A stretch of DNA of 50,206 bases from Sphingomonadales bacterium (GTDB lineage Bacteria; Pseudomonadota; Alphaproteobacteria; Sphingomonadales; Sphingomonadaceae), in contig JAIXYT010000042.1 of the NCBI GenBank assembly GCA_027490095.1, positions 1 to 50,206 of the forward strand. Direction: 5' to 3'. Shown here one piece after another: positions 41,449 to 50,206 of this stretch. The translations under genes were made by a program, and so were the position numbers. The notes below the pieces were generated by a model. The model was given only the letters and a program-made list of their open reading frames with translations, did no database searches and was not told the DNA's origin. Position 1 is the first letter of the stretch; the number at the start of each line of letters is the position of its first letter.

Positions 41449-42456
41449 TCAACGCCCGAGGAAACCCACGGCGTCGCGGACTTCGCGCATCGTCTCCCGC
41501 GCGACGGCGCGCGCCTGCTCGGCGCCTTCCGCAAGGGCCGCGTCGATCGCGGCGGGGTTCGCCAGCAGCTCGCGGTAGCGCGCGTTCATCGGGGCGAGCT
41601 TGGCCACCACCAGGTCGGCGAGCGCCGGCTTGAAGGCGCCGAAGCCCTGCCCGCCGAATTCGCCCAGCACCTCGGCAAGCCCGGTCCCGGCGAGCGTCGC
41701 GTAGATCTCGACGAGGTTGCGCGCTTCGGGCCGGTTCTCCAGGCCCTCGACCGCGGTCGGCAGCGGCTCGGGGTCCGTCTTCGCGCGCTTCAGCTTGTTG
41801 CGGATCTCGTCCTCGCTGTCGGTGAGGTTGATCCGGCTCTGATCCGATGGGTCGGATTTCGACATCTTGGCGCTTCCGTCGCGAAGCGAGCGCACCCGCG
41901 GGCTCGACGGCGGGATGGTGGGTTCGGGCAGCGGGAACAGCTCGCGGCCGAAATCGGTGTTGAACTTCTGCGCAATGTCGCGCGCCAGCTCCAGATGCTG
42001 CTTCTGGTCGTCGCCAACCGGCACATGGGTCGCCTTGTAGAGCAACACGTCGGCCGCCTGCAGCACCGGATAGGTGTAGAGGCCGACAGAGGCTCCCTCG
42101 CGGTCCTTGCCGGACTTTTCCTTGAACTGCGTCATGCGGTTGAGCCAGCCGATCCGTGCGGTGCAGGACAGCACCCAGGCGAGCTCGGCATGCTCCATCA
42201 CCTGGGACTGGTTCCACAGCACCGACTTTGCGGGGTCGATGCCCGCCGCCATCAGCGCGGCGGCGATCTCGCGCGTGGATTGCGTCAGCTCGGCCGGATC
42301 CTGGAACAGGGTGATCGCGTGCATGTCGGCGATGAAGAACCAGGCGCGGTCGCCGGGCTTCAGCGCGTCCTGCATCAGCACCCAGTTGCGGATGGCGCCC
42401 AGATAGTTGCCGAGATGAAGGCTGCCCGTCGGCTGGATACCCGAAACGATGATCAT
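41449..42456 (-). CDS. trpS: Tryptophanyl-tRNA synthetase
   Basis: A 335-residue class I aminoacyl-tRNA synthetase charging tRNA-Trp. The HIGH-like motif is in [17 protein letters not shown], the KMSKS loop in [14 protein letters not shown]; between them [18 protein letters not shown] and [18 protein letters not shown] form the tryptophan pocket. The length is that of the bacterial enzyme. The ATG at 42456 overlaps the murJ stop as ATGA, the murJ-trpS order known from other alphaproteobacteria. The C-terminal anticodon-binding part ends with [17 protein letters not shown]. Confidence 0.97.
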   Translation of the reverse strand: MIIVSGIQPTGSLHLGNYLGAIRNWVLMQDALKPGDRAWFFIADMHAITLFQDPAELTQSTREIAAALMAAGIDPAKSVLWNQSQVMEHAELAWVLSCTARIGWLNRMTQFKEKSGKDREGASVGLYTYPVLQAADVLLYKATHVPVGDDQKQHLELARDIAQKFNTDFGRELFPLPEPTIPPSSPRVRSLRDGSAKMSKSDPSDQSRINLTDSEDEIRNKLKRAKTDPEPLPTAVEGLENRPEARNLVEIYATLAGTGLAEVLGEFGGQGFGAFKPALADLVVAKLAPMNARYRELLANPAAIDAALAEGAEQARAVARETMREVRDAVGFLGR

Positions 42457-44027
42457 GCGGTTCCTCTGCGGAAGGCGGTTATCAGCTGGCGCGGGTCGTA
42501 GGCGCCCAGCGCCAGGCCCGCCCCGAAATAGACGACCACGCCCCCGCCCACCAGCAGGCCGAGCGCAAGGAGGCGCTGGAGGCCGGGCCCTTGCGTGTAG
42601 GGCATGACGAAGCCTGAGACGAAGCCGAGTGCGACCGCCATCAGGACACCCGCTGCGACCATGCGGGGGACGGTGCGGCGAACCCCCGCGTCGGCGTGGT
42701 AATCCTGCCGCTTGTGGAGGAACCACCAGAGCAGCCCCACGTTCAGCCAGGCCGACAGCGCCGTCGCAAGCGCGATTCCCACATGCTGGAACCACCAGAT
42801 GAGGGTGAGATTGCCGAGCAGGTTCGCGCCGATCGCGACGAGCGCGATGCGCATCGGCGTGCGGGTGTCGCCGCGCGAATGAAACCCTGGGGTCAGCACC
42901 TTGATCAGCACATAGGCCGGCAGCCCCAGCGCAAAGGCCTGCAGTGCGCGATAGGCGGCGACGGTATCATCCCTGCCGAATTCGCCCTGCTGGAACAGCG
43001 CCGAAATGATGGGTTCGGCAGCCGCGATGAAGGCGAAGGCGGCCGGCAGGCTCAGCAGCAGAACGAACTCGATGGCGCGGTTCTGCTGGTGGATTGCGGC
43101 CTCCGGGTTTCCGGCACCCAGCAGGCGCGACATGGTGGGAAGCAGGGCCACCCCCATGCCGATGCCGATCATGCCCAGCGGCAGCTGGTTCAGGCGGTCG
43201 GCGTAATAGAGGTAGGAAACCGAGCCCTGCGGCAACAGCCGGGCGGCGATCATCGTCGAGACCAGCAGGTTCACCTGCGTGGCACCGGCGCCCAGCGCTG
43301 CCGGCCCGATCCGGCGCAACAGTGTGCGGGTCTCGCCCGTCATGCGCGGCCAGCGCAGGCGCGGCAGCAGGCCGGCCCGGTGGCAGCCCCAGGCCAGCCA
43401 CACAAGCTGCAGCATGCCGGCGACGCTGACCGACACGGCAAGCGCCCGCGCCGTCTCGACCGCGCTGTCGCCCCGGAACAGCAGAAGGGCGCCGACCATC
43501 GCGACGTTGAGCAGGATGGGGGCTGCCGCGTTGACCCAGAAGCGTCCTACGGCGTTGAGCACGCCGCCCAGAAGGGCGGTGATCGAGATCAGCAGCAGAT
43601 AGGGAAAGGTGAGCCGGGTCAGTTCGGTCGTGAAGGCGAGCTTTTCGGGATCGCCGTCCTGAAAGCCGCCCGTCATCACCCAGACGATAGGGCCGGCTGC
43701 CAGCATGAACAGGGTCGAGAAGATCAGCAGGATGGGCGTCAGCAGTGCAAGCGCCTGTTCGGTGAAGTCCATTCCGGCGCGGGGGTCGGCCACGCCGCCG
43801 TCCTTGCGGCCCAGCTTTGCCGACACCATCGGCACGAAGGCCGCCGAGAAGGCGCCTTCCGCGAACAGGCTGCGGAACAGGTTGGGCAGGCGGAAGGCGA
43901 CCAGGAAGGCGTCCGCCGCGAACCCCGCACCCAGGAAGCGCGCCATCAGCAGATCGCGCGCGAACCCGGCGAACCGCGAGATCAGCGTGAAGCCGCCCAC
44001 CGGGGTGGCGGCGCGGATCAGCGACAT
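42453..44027 (-). CDS. murJ: Lipid II flippase
   Basis: A 524-residue polytopic membrane protein of the MOP superfamily (MviN/MurJ), flipping the peptidoglycan precursor lipid II. The opening [21 protein letters not shown] is diagnostic, with [20 protein letters not shown] next and 14 hydrophobic segments; the conserved [19 protein letters not shown] and [12 protein letters not shown] mark the second half. It is distinct from the wzx-type flippase at 20916. ATG at 44027, 19 bases after secB. Coupled to trpS. Confidence 0.96.
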   Translation of the reverse strand: MSLIRAATPVGGFTLISRFAGFARDLLMARFLGAGFAADAFLVAFRLPNLFRSLFAEGAFSAAFVPMVSAKLGRKDGGVADPRAGMDFTEQALALLTPILLIFSTLFMLAAGPIVWVMTGGFQDGDPEKLAFTTELTRLTFPYLLLISITALLGGVLNAVGRFWVNAAAPILLNVAMVGALLLFRGDSAVETARALAVSVSVAGMLQLVWLAWGCHRAGLLPRLRWPRMTGETRTLLRRIGPAALGAGATQVNLLVSTMIAARLLPQGSVSYLYYADRLNQLPLGMIGIGMGVALLPTMSRLLGAGNPEAAIHQQNRAIEFVLLLSLPAAFAFIAAAEPIISALFQQGEFGRDDTVAAYRALQAFALGLPAYVLIKVLTPGFHSRGDTRTPMRIALVAIGANLLGNLTLIWWFQHVGIALATALSAWLNVGLLWWFLHKRQDYHADAGVRRTVPRMVAAGVLMAVALGFVSGFVMPYTQGPGLQRLLALGLLVGGGVVVYFGAGLALGAYDPRQLITAFRRGTA

Positions 44028-44046
44028 GGGTCGGGGTTGCCCGGGA

Positions 44047-44547
44047 TCAGGCGTTGCCGACCGGTTGCTGGCCTTGCCCGCGGGCTTCCAGTTGCTGGAG
44101 ATAGAGGCCGCCGAAATCGATGGGCTCCAGCATCAGGGGCGGGAAGCCGCCGTCGCGGACGGCATCCGCGATGACCCGACGGGCGAACGGGAAGAGGATG
44201 CGCGGGGCCTCGACCACGAGGAAGGGCTCGACCGCCTCCTGCGGGGCGCCTGTCAGGCGGAAGAGACCCGCGTAGAGCAGCTCGACCTGGAAGGCGAGGC
44301 TGTTGTCCGGCGCGCGCGCTGCCGCATCGATCTTGAGTTCGACCTCGTACATGTCCTGCCCGCCGGCGCGGGCGTTCACGTTCACGTTGATCTCGATCTT
44401 GGGCTGCCCCTGCATCTGCAGCGAGGCCGGCGCGTTCGGATTCTCGAACGACAGGTCCTTCACATATTGCGCAAGAATGCCGGCCTGGGGGGCAAGGTCG
44501 GCGCCGTTTGCGAGGGCTTCGGCGGCTTCGGGGGTGATCTCGGTCAT
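44047..44547 (-). CDS. secB: SecB protein-export chaperone
   Basis: A 166-residue cytosolic tetrameric chaperone that keeps preproteins unfolded for SecA/SecYEG. ILAQYVKDLSFENPNAP, IEINVNVNARAGG, YEVELKIDAAAR, LYAGLFRLTG, EAPRILFPFARRVIADAV and FPPLMLEPIDFGGLY are all standard SecB segments. The ATG at 44547 is chosen over a longer reading that adds 13 unrelated residues. It is divergent from the timA-like gene across a 356-base gene-free stretch and heads the minus-strand run secB-murJ-trpS. Confidence 0.95.
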   Translation of the reverse strand: MTEITPEAAEALANGADLAPQAGILAQYVKDLSFENPNAPASLQMQGQPKIEINVNVNARAGGQDMYEVELKIDAAARAPDNSLAFQVELLYAGLFRLTGAPQEAVEPFLVVEAPRILFPFARRVIADAVRDGGFPPLMLEPIDFGGLYLQQLEARGQGQQPVGNA

Positions 44548-44903
44548 GATAGGGCTCTCGTGAAACCGGGGTTGCCGCTTGGGCACCCCATAGCTGCAGG
44601 AACGTGGCGCGGGCTAGCAGCGCAGGGTCTGCCCCGCAAGCCGCAGCGAACGGTGATCCCCTCGGCCGACATATGCTGGCCCGGTTTGCGCCGCGACGGT
44701 GCAGGGGTGCGACGTCCCGCCCTGTGGCATGGCGCCATCCTGCCTTGTCCCTGCGCTGCAAGCGCCTATTTCAGCATTGGCGGTTGCATCTTGCCCCGAA
44801 GCGACCGTAAACGAGTGTCGGGGCAGTATTGGCTGGACCGCCCCGACTGGGGACTGCCCTTCCGGCGGTCCACGGGGAGGGCCGGCAGATCGAGGCACGG
44901 GAC
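44548..44903. other. Gene-free divergent region between secB and the timA-like gene
   Basis: No plausible gene: translated frames lack family sequence and resemble random GC-rich frames. It contains two inverted repeats: TGCCCCGA (44792-44799) with TCGGGGCA (44818-44825), and TGGACCGCC (44834-44842) with GGCGGTCCA (44864-44872). A GC-rich small hairpin CCCC-GACT-GGGG (44841-44852) is nested in the second. Promoters for both flanking genes must lie here. The alphaproteobacterial fxsA gene sometimes found between these genes is absent. Confidence 0.6.
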
Positions 44904-45572
44904 ATGCAGAGCGGTTGGGTGGAGATCTTCTTTCTGGCGATGCTGGCGGGCTTCATCGGCCTCAGGCTCTACCATGTGCTCGGCCGCCGCACGGGCCATG
45001 AAAAGCCGGTTGCCGACCCCTTCCGCCCGGCCAAGCCCGACGCGCTCCGGCCCGCCGGCCGCATGCGGCAGGAGCCCGACACCCCGATCGCGATCGACCT
45101 TCCGCCCGATGTCGCGCCCGACGTGCGCCCGGGCCTCGAGCAGGTGGCGCGCGCCGACCGCGGATTTGCCGCCGACCGCTTCCTGGCCGGCGCACAAGGC
45201 GCCTATGCCATGGTGCTGGAAGCCTTCTGGAAGGGCGACCTCGACCAGCTGGCCGACCTGGTCTCGGACGAGATGCTGGCGAACTTCCGCGCCGCGGTCG
45301 AATCCCGCAAGGCTTCGGGTGAGCGGATCGAGAACCGCCTTCTGCAGGTCGATCGCGCCCAGATCGTGGGCGCGCACATGACGGGTACCATGGCCGAGAT
45401 CACGGTGAAGTTCGACGCGGAGATCCTGACCGTGACCCGCGATGCCGAGGGCCGGGTGATCGCCGGGGACCCGAACAAATCGGTCGAGACGCACGATCTG
45501 TGGACCTTCAGCCGTCACACCGCGTCCGACGATCCGGCCTGGCTGCTGGTCGCCACCGACGAAGAGGCGTGA
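44904..45572 (+). CDS. Tim44/TimA family adaptor protein
   Basis: A 222-residue protein with an N-terminal membrane anchor (WVEIFFLAMLAGFIGLRLYHVL), then a variable linker and a C-terminal Tim44-like domain: RFLAGAQGAYAMVLEAFWKGDLDQLADLVS, FRAAVESRKASGE, AEITVKFDAEILTV and SVETHDLWTFSRH. Such proteins (TimA) are inner-membrane-associated in alphaproteobacteria and are relatives of the mitochondrial import component Tim44, but their role is not settled. ATG at 44904. The downstream mltA start overlaps its stop in GTGA, so they are coupled. Confidence 0.9.
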   Translation: MQSGWVEIFFLAMLAGFIGLRLYHVLGRRTGHEKPVADPFRPAKPDALRPAGRMRQEPDTPIAIDLPPDVAPDVRPGLEQVARADRGFAADRFLAGAQGAYAMVLEAFWKGDLDQLADLVSDEMLANFRAAVESRKASGERIENRLLQVDRAQIVGAHMTGTMAEITVKFDAEILTVTRDAEGRVIAGDPNKSVETHDLWTFSRHTASDDPAWLLVATDEEA

Positions 45573-46744
45573 CGCCGGGCCCCGGCAGGCTCGCCCTGCT
45601 CGGCGCTGCGGGCCTTCTTGCCGCCTGCTCCACGCCTGCCCCGAAAACGCCCCCGGCCGGCCTCCCCGCCGCTCCGTCCCGGCCTGTTGCCGTCGCACCG
45701 CAGCCGCCGCGTGCGGTTCAGGCCGACTGGCCGGTCGGCTTCACCGCCTCGGCAGAAGCGCTCCGGGCCTTCCGCCGCGCCTGCCCCCGCCTGCTGAAGC
45801 GCGATGACGCGTCCGGTCTGACCACGGCAGCAGACTGGCAGGCGGCCTGCACCGATCCTGATGCAGACCCGGAAGGCTTCTTTGCACGCCACTTCACACC
45901 CGTGCGGCTCGGCGACGGACGCGGGCTCGCAACCGGCTATTTCGAGCCCGAGATTGCCGGGCTCAAGGCTGCAGCCCCCGGAGCCGCCCCGGTGCTGGCC
46001 CGGCCGCCGGAACTGGTCGAGCTGTCCCTGAAGGACTGGACGATCGAGGGTGGCACCATCCGCGGCGTGGTGAAGGGCAATCGCGTGGTTCGCGCACCCG
46101 ACCGGGCCGCGATCGAGGCCGGCGCCTTTGCCGGGCGCGGGCTGGAGCTCGGCTGGGCGGCCGACCCGGTCGACCTGTTCTTCCTGCAGATCCAGGGCTC
46201 GGGCAGGCTGCGGATGCCGGACGGAAGCACCCTCAGGATCGGCTATGACGGCCAGAACGGCCACAGCTATGTCGCGATCGGCAAGCTTCTGAAGGACCGC
46301 GGAATCCTGCCCAGACCGGGCATGGCCGAGATCAAGGCCTGGCTGCGGGCCAACCCGGCCGAGGGCGCAGCCCTGATGCGGGAGAACCCGAGCTACATCT
46401 TCTTCCGCAAGCTGCCCGAGACGATCGATGGCCCAATCGGCGCGTTGGGTGTGCCGCTGATCGCGGAAGCGAACGCCGCGGCGGACGCATCCACCCTGCC
46501 CCTGGGCACACCGGTCTGGATCGAGACCGAGGTGGCAGGCGCGCCGTTCGCCCGGCTGCTGGTGGCATCCGACACGGGGGGCGCGATCAGGGGGGCGAAC
46601 CGCTTCGACATCTTCTTCGGCGCCGGCGAGGCGGCGGGCGCGAAGGCCGGTCCGCTTGCGGCGCCCCTCTCGGCAACGCTGCTGCTTCCTTCCGCTGCCG
46701 CCCGCCGTCTGTCAGTCCCTGCCGTTGAGGCCCCCCGACCCTGA
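45569..46744 (+). CDS. mltA: Membrane-bound lytic murein transglycosylase A
   Basis: A 391-residue lipoprotein. The signal sequence ends in the lipobox GLLAACS, so the mature protein starts at that Cys and is anchored in the outer membrane (or periplasm). The MltA domain has FTPVRLGDGRGLATGYFEPEI and LELGWAADPVDLFFLQIQGSGRL, and the 3D domain is marked by ASDTGGAIRGANRFDIFFG, with its catalytic Asp residues. It cleaves peptidoglycan to 1,6-anhydro-muropeptides. The start is GTG at 45569, overlapping the timA-like stop by 4 bases; longer readings would precede the signal peptide with non-family residues. Confidence 0.92.
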   Translation: MTPGPGRLALLGAAGLLAACSTPAPKTPPAGLPAAPSRPVAVAPQPPRAVQADWPVGFTASAEALRAFRRACPRLLKRDDASGLTTAADWQAACTDPDADPEGFFARHFTPVRLGDGRGLATGYFEPEIAGLKAAAPGAAPVLARPPELVELSLKDWTIEGGTIRGVVKGNRVVRAPDRAAIEAGAFAGRGLELGWAADPVDLFFLQIQGSGRLRMPDGSTLRIGYDGQNGHSYVAIGKLLKDRGILPRPGMAEIKAWLRANPAEGAALMRENPSYIFFRKLPETIDGPIGALGVPLIAEANAAADASTLPLGTPVWIETEVAGAPFARLLVASDTGGAIRGANRFDIFFGAGEAAGAKAGPLAAPLSATLLLPSAAARRLSVPAVEAPRP

Positions 46745-46827
46745 CTCCACACACCCCGGCATATCGGCTTTCCGGACTCGGCGGATGCGGGTAGGATGCC
46801 ACGTGCGGTCAAGCAGGGGGAAGGCGC

Positions 46828-48195
46828 GTGAAACCCGGGGGTCTGGATGCCGCTGGATCGGCGAACGGCATCGCGCGCATCGAACTTCTCGACGTGCTGC
46901 GCGGTATCGCCATCACCTGCATCCTCTTCATGAACATTCCCTACGTGGCAGATTATGCCACGCTGGATTTCCTGGATCCGCGGCTGAGGGGCTGGACGGC
47001 TCTGGACCAGCTGGCCTTTGGTGCAAACTGGATGATCGAAGGCACGATGCGCGGCATGCTGCAGCTGCTGTTCGGCGCCGGCATGATGATCGCACTCCGC
47101 CACACCATGCAGCCGAACGGCCCCGTCGGGCCGCTCGACAGCTACATGCGGCGCAACCTGCTGCTGATTGCGTTCGGCGCCGTCCATGTGCTGGTCTTCA
47201 TGTGGCCGGGCGACATCCTGATACCCTATGGTTTCGCCGCCCTGCTCTTGCCGCCGTTCCGGAAGCTGCGCCCGCGCACGCTGTTCGCAATCGGTGCAGC
47301 AATCACACTCGCCCTGACCGTTTCAGACGTGCTTCCCTCGTATGTGGAGAATTCGCGCAAGGCGGCCCTGCTGACGGAGGCGCGCGCCAGCGCCGCTGCC
47401 GGAAAGCCGCTCACAGCGGAACAGAGCCAAGCGAAGGAAGCCTGGGACGCGCGCGTGAACATGTTTGCTCTGCCGCCAACCGGCGACAAAGCCAAGGCAA
47501 TGCAGGAGGAAGCGAAAGCCCGCCAGGGCGATCTGGCCAGCTGGTGGACCTTCCACACCGACCTGTGGCACGAGATCGAAATAGAGAGCGGCTGGATCAC
47601 ACTCAACGTCATCGAATCCTTCGCTGCCATGCTGATCGGCGCAGCGCTGTTTGGATGGGGCATCATACAGGGCGAACGATCGAGCCGCTTCTACCTGCGC
47701 CTGATGCTGGCGTGCTACGGCATCGGCGGTCTGGCGCGCGCCCTGCGGCTCGACCAGGTCATGGACTTCATTCCGACCATGGGAGACCCCTTCAGGTCGC
47801 TGATGGCTACGCTGAACGAGCTTGCCCGGCTGCCGCTTGCCGTCGGCCATATCGCGCTCGTCGTGCTGCTGCTCCGCGCGGCTGGCACAGCCAGGCTCGT
47901 GCGCCCCTTCGCGGCCAACGGCAAGCTGCCGCTCAGCACCTATTTCTCCGCAAGCATCCTGTGCATGTGGGTGATTTTCCCGGCATTCGCCCTGGGCCAA
48001 TGGGGCAAACACGGCTTTGCTGCCCAGCAGGGCATCGCCTTCCTCATCATTGGGGCCCAGGTCGTGGCCGCAAACCTCTGGCTTCGCACCCACACCACCG
48101 GTCCGGCGGAATGGCTGTGGAAGAGCCTCGCCTACGGCACCCGGCAGCCATGGCGCCGCATGCCGGAAGGTAGCGTGGCGGCGGGGACCGGCTGA
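46828..48195 (+). CDS. DUF418 domain-containing membrane protein
   Basis: A 455-residue polytopic membrane protein. IELLDVLRGIAITCILFMNIP is the usual N terminus of the DUF418 family, and the C-terminal DUF418 block is ARLVRPFAANGKLPLSTY with ILCMWVIF and GPAEWLWKSLAYG. About eight to ten hydrophobic segments flank a charged, Gln/Lys-rich loop (AEQSQAKEAWDARVNMF). Function is unknown; distant relation to acyltransferase-type membrane proteins has been proposed. Start GTG at 46828 with GGGGGAAGG just upstream. It stands between mltA (83-base gap) and smr, 6 bases away. Confidence 0.88.
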   Translation: MKPGGLDAAGSANGIARIELLDVLRGIAITCILFMNIPYVADYATLDFLDPRLRGWTALDQLAFGANWMIEGTMRGMLQLLFGAGMMIALRHTMQPNGPVGPLDSYMRRNLLLIAFGAVHVLVFMWPGDILIPYGFAALLLPPFRKLRPRTLFAIGAAITLALTVSDVLPSYVENSRKAALLTEARASAAAGKPLTAEQSQAKEAWDARVNMFALPPTGDKAKAMQEEAKARQGDLASWWTFHTDLWHEIEIESGWITLNVIESFAAMLIGAALFGWGIIQGERSSRFYLRLMLACYGIGGLARALRLDQVMDFIPTMGDPFRSLMATLNELARLPLAVGHIALVVLLLRAAGTARLVRPFAANGKLPLSTYFSASILCMWVIFPAFALGQWGKHGFAAQQGIAFLIIGAQVVAANLWLRTHTTGPAEWLWKSLAYGTRQPWRRMPEGSVAAGTG

Positions 48196-48201
48196 GGCCT
48201 G

Positions 48202-48822
48202 ATGTCAACGGACGGGGGCGGGCCGGCAAGACGCCGCCTGACAAACGACGAGCGGGCCCTTTGGGCGCGGGTAATGGCGACGGTCACGCCAATTGATCCG
48301 GCGCGGGCCGCTCAGATTGCGGCTGAGCCGAAGGAACCCGAACCGACCCCGACATCCGCTGACCGCGCCCCGGCAGTCCCCCGCGACGGCGTCGGACCCA
48401 GACGCACGGCCGCAGACCCAGCCTCGGCTGCCAGGGCTGCCGGAACCCGCCAGGGGAGCGAAACGCTCGATTCCAGCTGGGACCGGCAGATCTCCTCGGG
48501 TCGGATCGCGCCCGACATGGTGATCGACCTGCATGGGCTGAGGCGCGAGGCTGCGCGCCGCTTGCTCTATGAACGGGTCGTCTCGGCGGCCGAGCGAGGG
48601 GTGCGGGTCATCCTCGTGATCACCGGCAAGGGAAACGAGCCGGGGCCGGCGCCCGCGGATCTGATGGAGGGCCGCCCGACACGCGGCGCCATCCGCGCCG
48701 ATCTGCCGCGCTGGCTGGGCGAGGAGGGCCTGTCGGCCCGCATCGCGGCCGTGCGGCGGGCCCATCCGCGCCATGGCGGAAGCGGTGCGGCCTATCTGAT
48801 CCTGAAGCGCAAGCGGGGCTGA
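48202..48822 (+). CDS. Smr domain protein
   Basis: A 206-residue protein. The N-terminal half is a low-complexity Pro/Ala-rich linker. From about residue 100 it is a Smr domain: MVIDLHGLRREAARRLL (the LDxH/DxHG nuclease-type motif), VRVILVITGKGNE, then GRPTRGAIRADLPRWL and AHPRHGGSGAAYLILKRK, the closing HGG motif. Smr proteins are nicking or RNA endonucleases; the physiological target here is unknown. It follows the DUF418 gene by 6 bases and probably ends the timA-mltA transcript. An inverted repeat (48830-48875) lies just downstream. Confidence 0.92.
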   Translation: MSTDGGGPARRRLTNDERALWARVMATVTPIDPARAAQIAAEPKEPEPTPTSADRAPAVPRDGVGPRRTAADPASAARAAGTRQGSETLDSSWDRQISSGRIAPDMVIDLHGLRREAARRLLYERVVSAAERGVRVILVITGKGNEPGPAPADLMEGRPTRGAIRADLPRWLGEEGLSARIAAVRRAHPRHGGSGAAYLILKRKRG

Positions 48823-48829
48823 TTGCGCC

Positions 48830-48875
48830 AGCCCCAATGGGGGTGCATGGCTGATACCGGCCACCGATTGGGGCT
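48830..48875. repeat. Inverted repeat and hairpins after smr
   Basis: AGCCCCAAT (48830-48838) and ATTGGGGCT (48867-48875) are perfect reverse complements 28 bases apart. Nested in the left arm is CCCC-AAT-GGGG (48832-48842), and right of the second arm GGGGC-TCT-GCCCC (48870-48882) is a further hairpin. It could terminate smr transcription. Confidence 0.45.
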
Positions 48876-48891
48876 CTGCCCCGGCTGCTGC

Positions 48892-48920
48892 TTGGCAAGG
48901 CTGTAACCCCATGCTAGGGC
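48892..48920 (+). promoter_or_regulatory. Candidate promoter of the atp operon
   Basis: TTGGCA (48892-48897), a 17-base spacer and TAGGGC (48915-48920), preceded by TGC, give a plausible alphaproteobacterial sigma-70 promoter about 180 bases before atpH. The rest of 48823-49100 has no gene. Confidence 0.4.
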
Positions 48921-49100
48921 GCGCTCCCAAGCGGCGGGGAGCTTCGTGCCACCCGGCCCGCTTGCCTGTTTCTCGGCGCTTCCAGGCCAAGGCCCCCTAC
49001 CCGGGCGCCAGCCGCCATGGGCCGGTGCCTGATCGTCGGCCAACCTGCTCGGCAGGCACAGGCCGGCAGAGACTAGACGGACAGAGACTGGGACGCATTG

Positions 49101-49667
49101 GTGGACTTGACGAACATGCGCGTGTCTGTGGCGGCGGCCGGTCTTTCCGGGCGCTATGCCGCGGCCCTTTTCGACCTGGCGCTCGGCGCCAAGGCGCTTG
49201 ACCCGACAGCTGCCGATCTTGCGGCCCTGAAGGCAGCGCTGGACGAATCGGCCGACTTCCGTGCGCTCGTTTCCAGCCCCGGCATCAGCCGTGCAGACGC
49301 CGGCAAGGCGGTCGCCGCCGTCGGCCAGGCCATGGGTCTTTCCGACCTCGTGATCCGCTTCCTCGGCGTGCTCGCCCAGAATGGCCGGCTCGGCATTCTC
49401 GCCGATGTTATCCGCCAGTATGAGCTGATGCTGTCGGCCCACAAGGGATCGACCACGGCGCAGGTGACGGCCGCACACAAGCTGACCGCGGCGCAGAAGA
49501 AGGCGCTGGAAGCAAAACTGAAGGCGCGCACCGGCCGCAACATGGACGTCGACGTCACCGTCGACCCCTCCATCCTCGGTGGCCTCGTCGTGCGCATCGG
49601 CTCCGAACAGATCGACAGCAGCATCAAGACCCGGCTTTCGCGCCTGGGTCAGCAAATGAAAGGTTGA
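49101..49667 (+). CDS. atpH: ATP synthase F1 subunit delta
   Basis: A 188-residue F1 delta (OSCP) subunit, the stalk protein connecting F1 to the b subunits. [12 protein letters not shown] opens the N-terminal six-helix domain, [19 protein letters not shown] and [19 protein letters not shown] follow, and the C terminus has [23 protein letters not shown], the OSCP signature. The start is uncertain: TTG 49098, GTG 49101 and ATG 49116 are in frame; a weak GGGA lies near 49090-49093. The GTG gives a leader of usual length. Subunit alpha begins 2 bases after its stop, in the conserved atpHAGDC order. Confidence 0.94.
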   Translation: MDLTNMRVSVAAAGLSGRYAAALFDLALGAKALDPTAADLAALKAALDESADFRALVSSPGISRADAGKAVAAVGQAMGLSDLVIRFLGVLAQNGRLGILADVIRQYELMLSAHKGSTTAQVTAAHKLTAAQKKALEAKLKARTGRNMDVDVTVDPSILGGLVVRIGSEQIDSSIKTRLSRLGQQMKG

Positions 49668-49669
49668 GC

Positions 49670-50206
<537 letters not shown>

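Overview
This is a GC-rich window (roughly 65% by eye) of an alphaproteobacterial chromosome, most likely a sphingomonad-type organism. The taxonomic call is inferred from gene order and family variants: secB-murJ-trpS, a Tim44-like adaptor next to mltA and smr, atpH-atpA behind its own promoter, and a Wzx/Wzy exopolysaccharide locus. I see no IS element, transposase, prophage or CRISPR array. Only one RNA gene is clear, a tRNA-Gln(TTG).

Layout. 1-1288: the N-terminal part of an ABC exporter and a DUF4126 membrane protein, strongly biased to C on the + strand. 1294-1480: a striking palindromic intergenic element made of two inverted copies of a double-hairpin unit. 1505-5324: acyl-CoA dehydrogenase, UMF1-like MFS transporter, PLP-dependent serine/threonine dehydratase and tRNA-Gln. 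5432-9567: WecA/MraY-type priming transferase, a large SLBB export protein and a small membrane ORF. 9865-14666: housekeeping genes (ilvE, a marR-type regulator, a TetR/COQ9-like protein, proC, aceB). 14817-36114: the main polysaccharide locus. 36206-44547: putA, enoyl-CoA hydratase, an uncharacterised protein, P1 peptidase, trpS, murJ and secB, all on the minus strand. 44904-48822: timA-like, mltA, DUF418 and smr. 49101-50206: atpH and the start of atpA.

How the polysaccharide genes fit together. The priming enzyme would put GlcNAc-1-P (or a related sugar) on undecaprenyl phosphate. A close relative of E. coli Gnu/Z3206 could epimerise the lipid-linked GlcNAc to GalNAc. Three further glycosyltransferases, Wzx, Wzy and a kinase-less Wzz complete assembly, and the SLBB protein is the candidate outer-membrane exporter. 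Two nucleotide-sugar supply lines can be read. One runs from GDP-mannose (ManC) through Gmd-Fcl to GDP-L-fucose, with an additional GMD-like enzyme and a GDP-mannose 3,5-epimerase-like enzyme. The other is CDP-linked: RfbF, RfbG, a TylC3/TcaB9-type C-methyltransferase, an RmlC-like epimerase and a reductase, with no RfbH. That set predicts a C3-methyl-branched 6-deoxyhexose. It is followed by a CmcI-like methyltransferase and a second, diverged C-methyltransferase paralogue whose YHEH signature is altered. This CDP-sugar branch plus the two paralogous methyltransferases is the most interesting system in the window.
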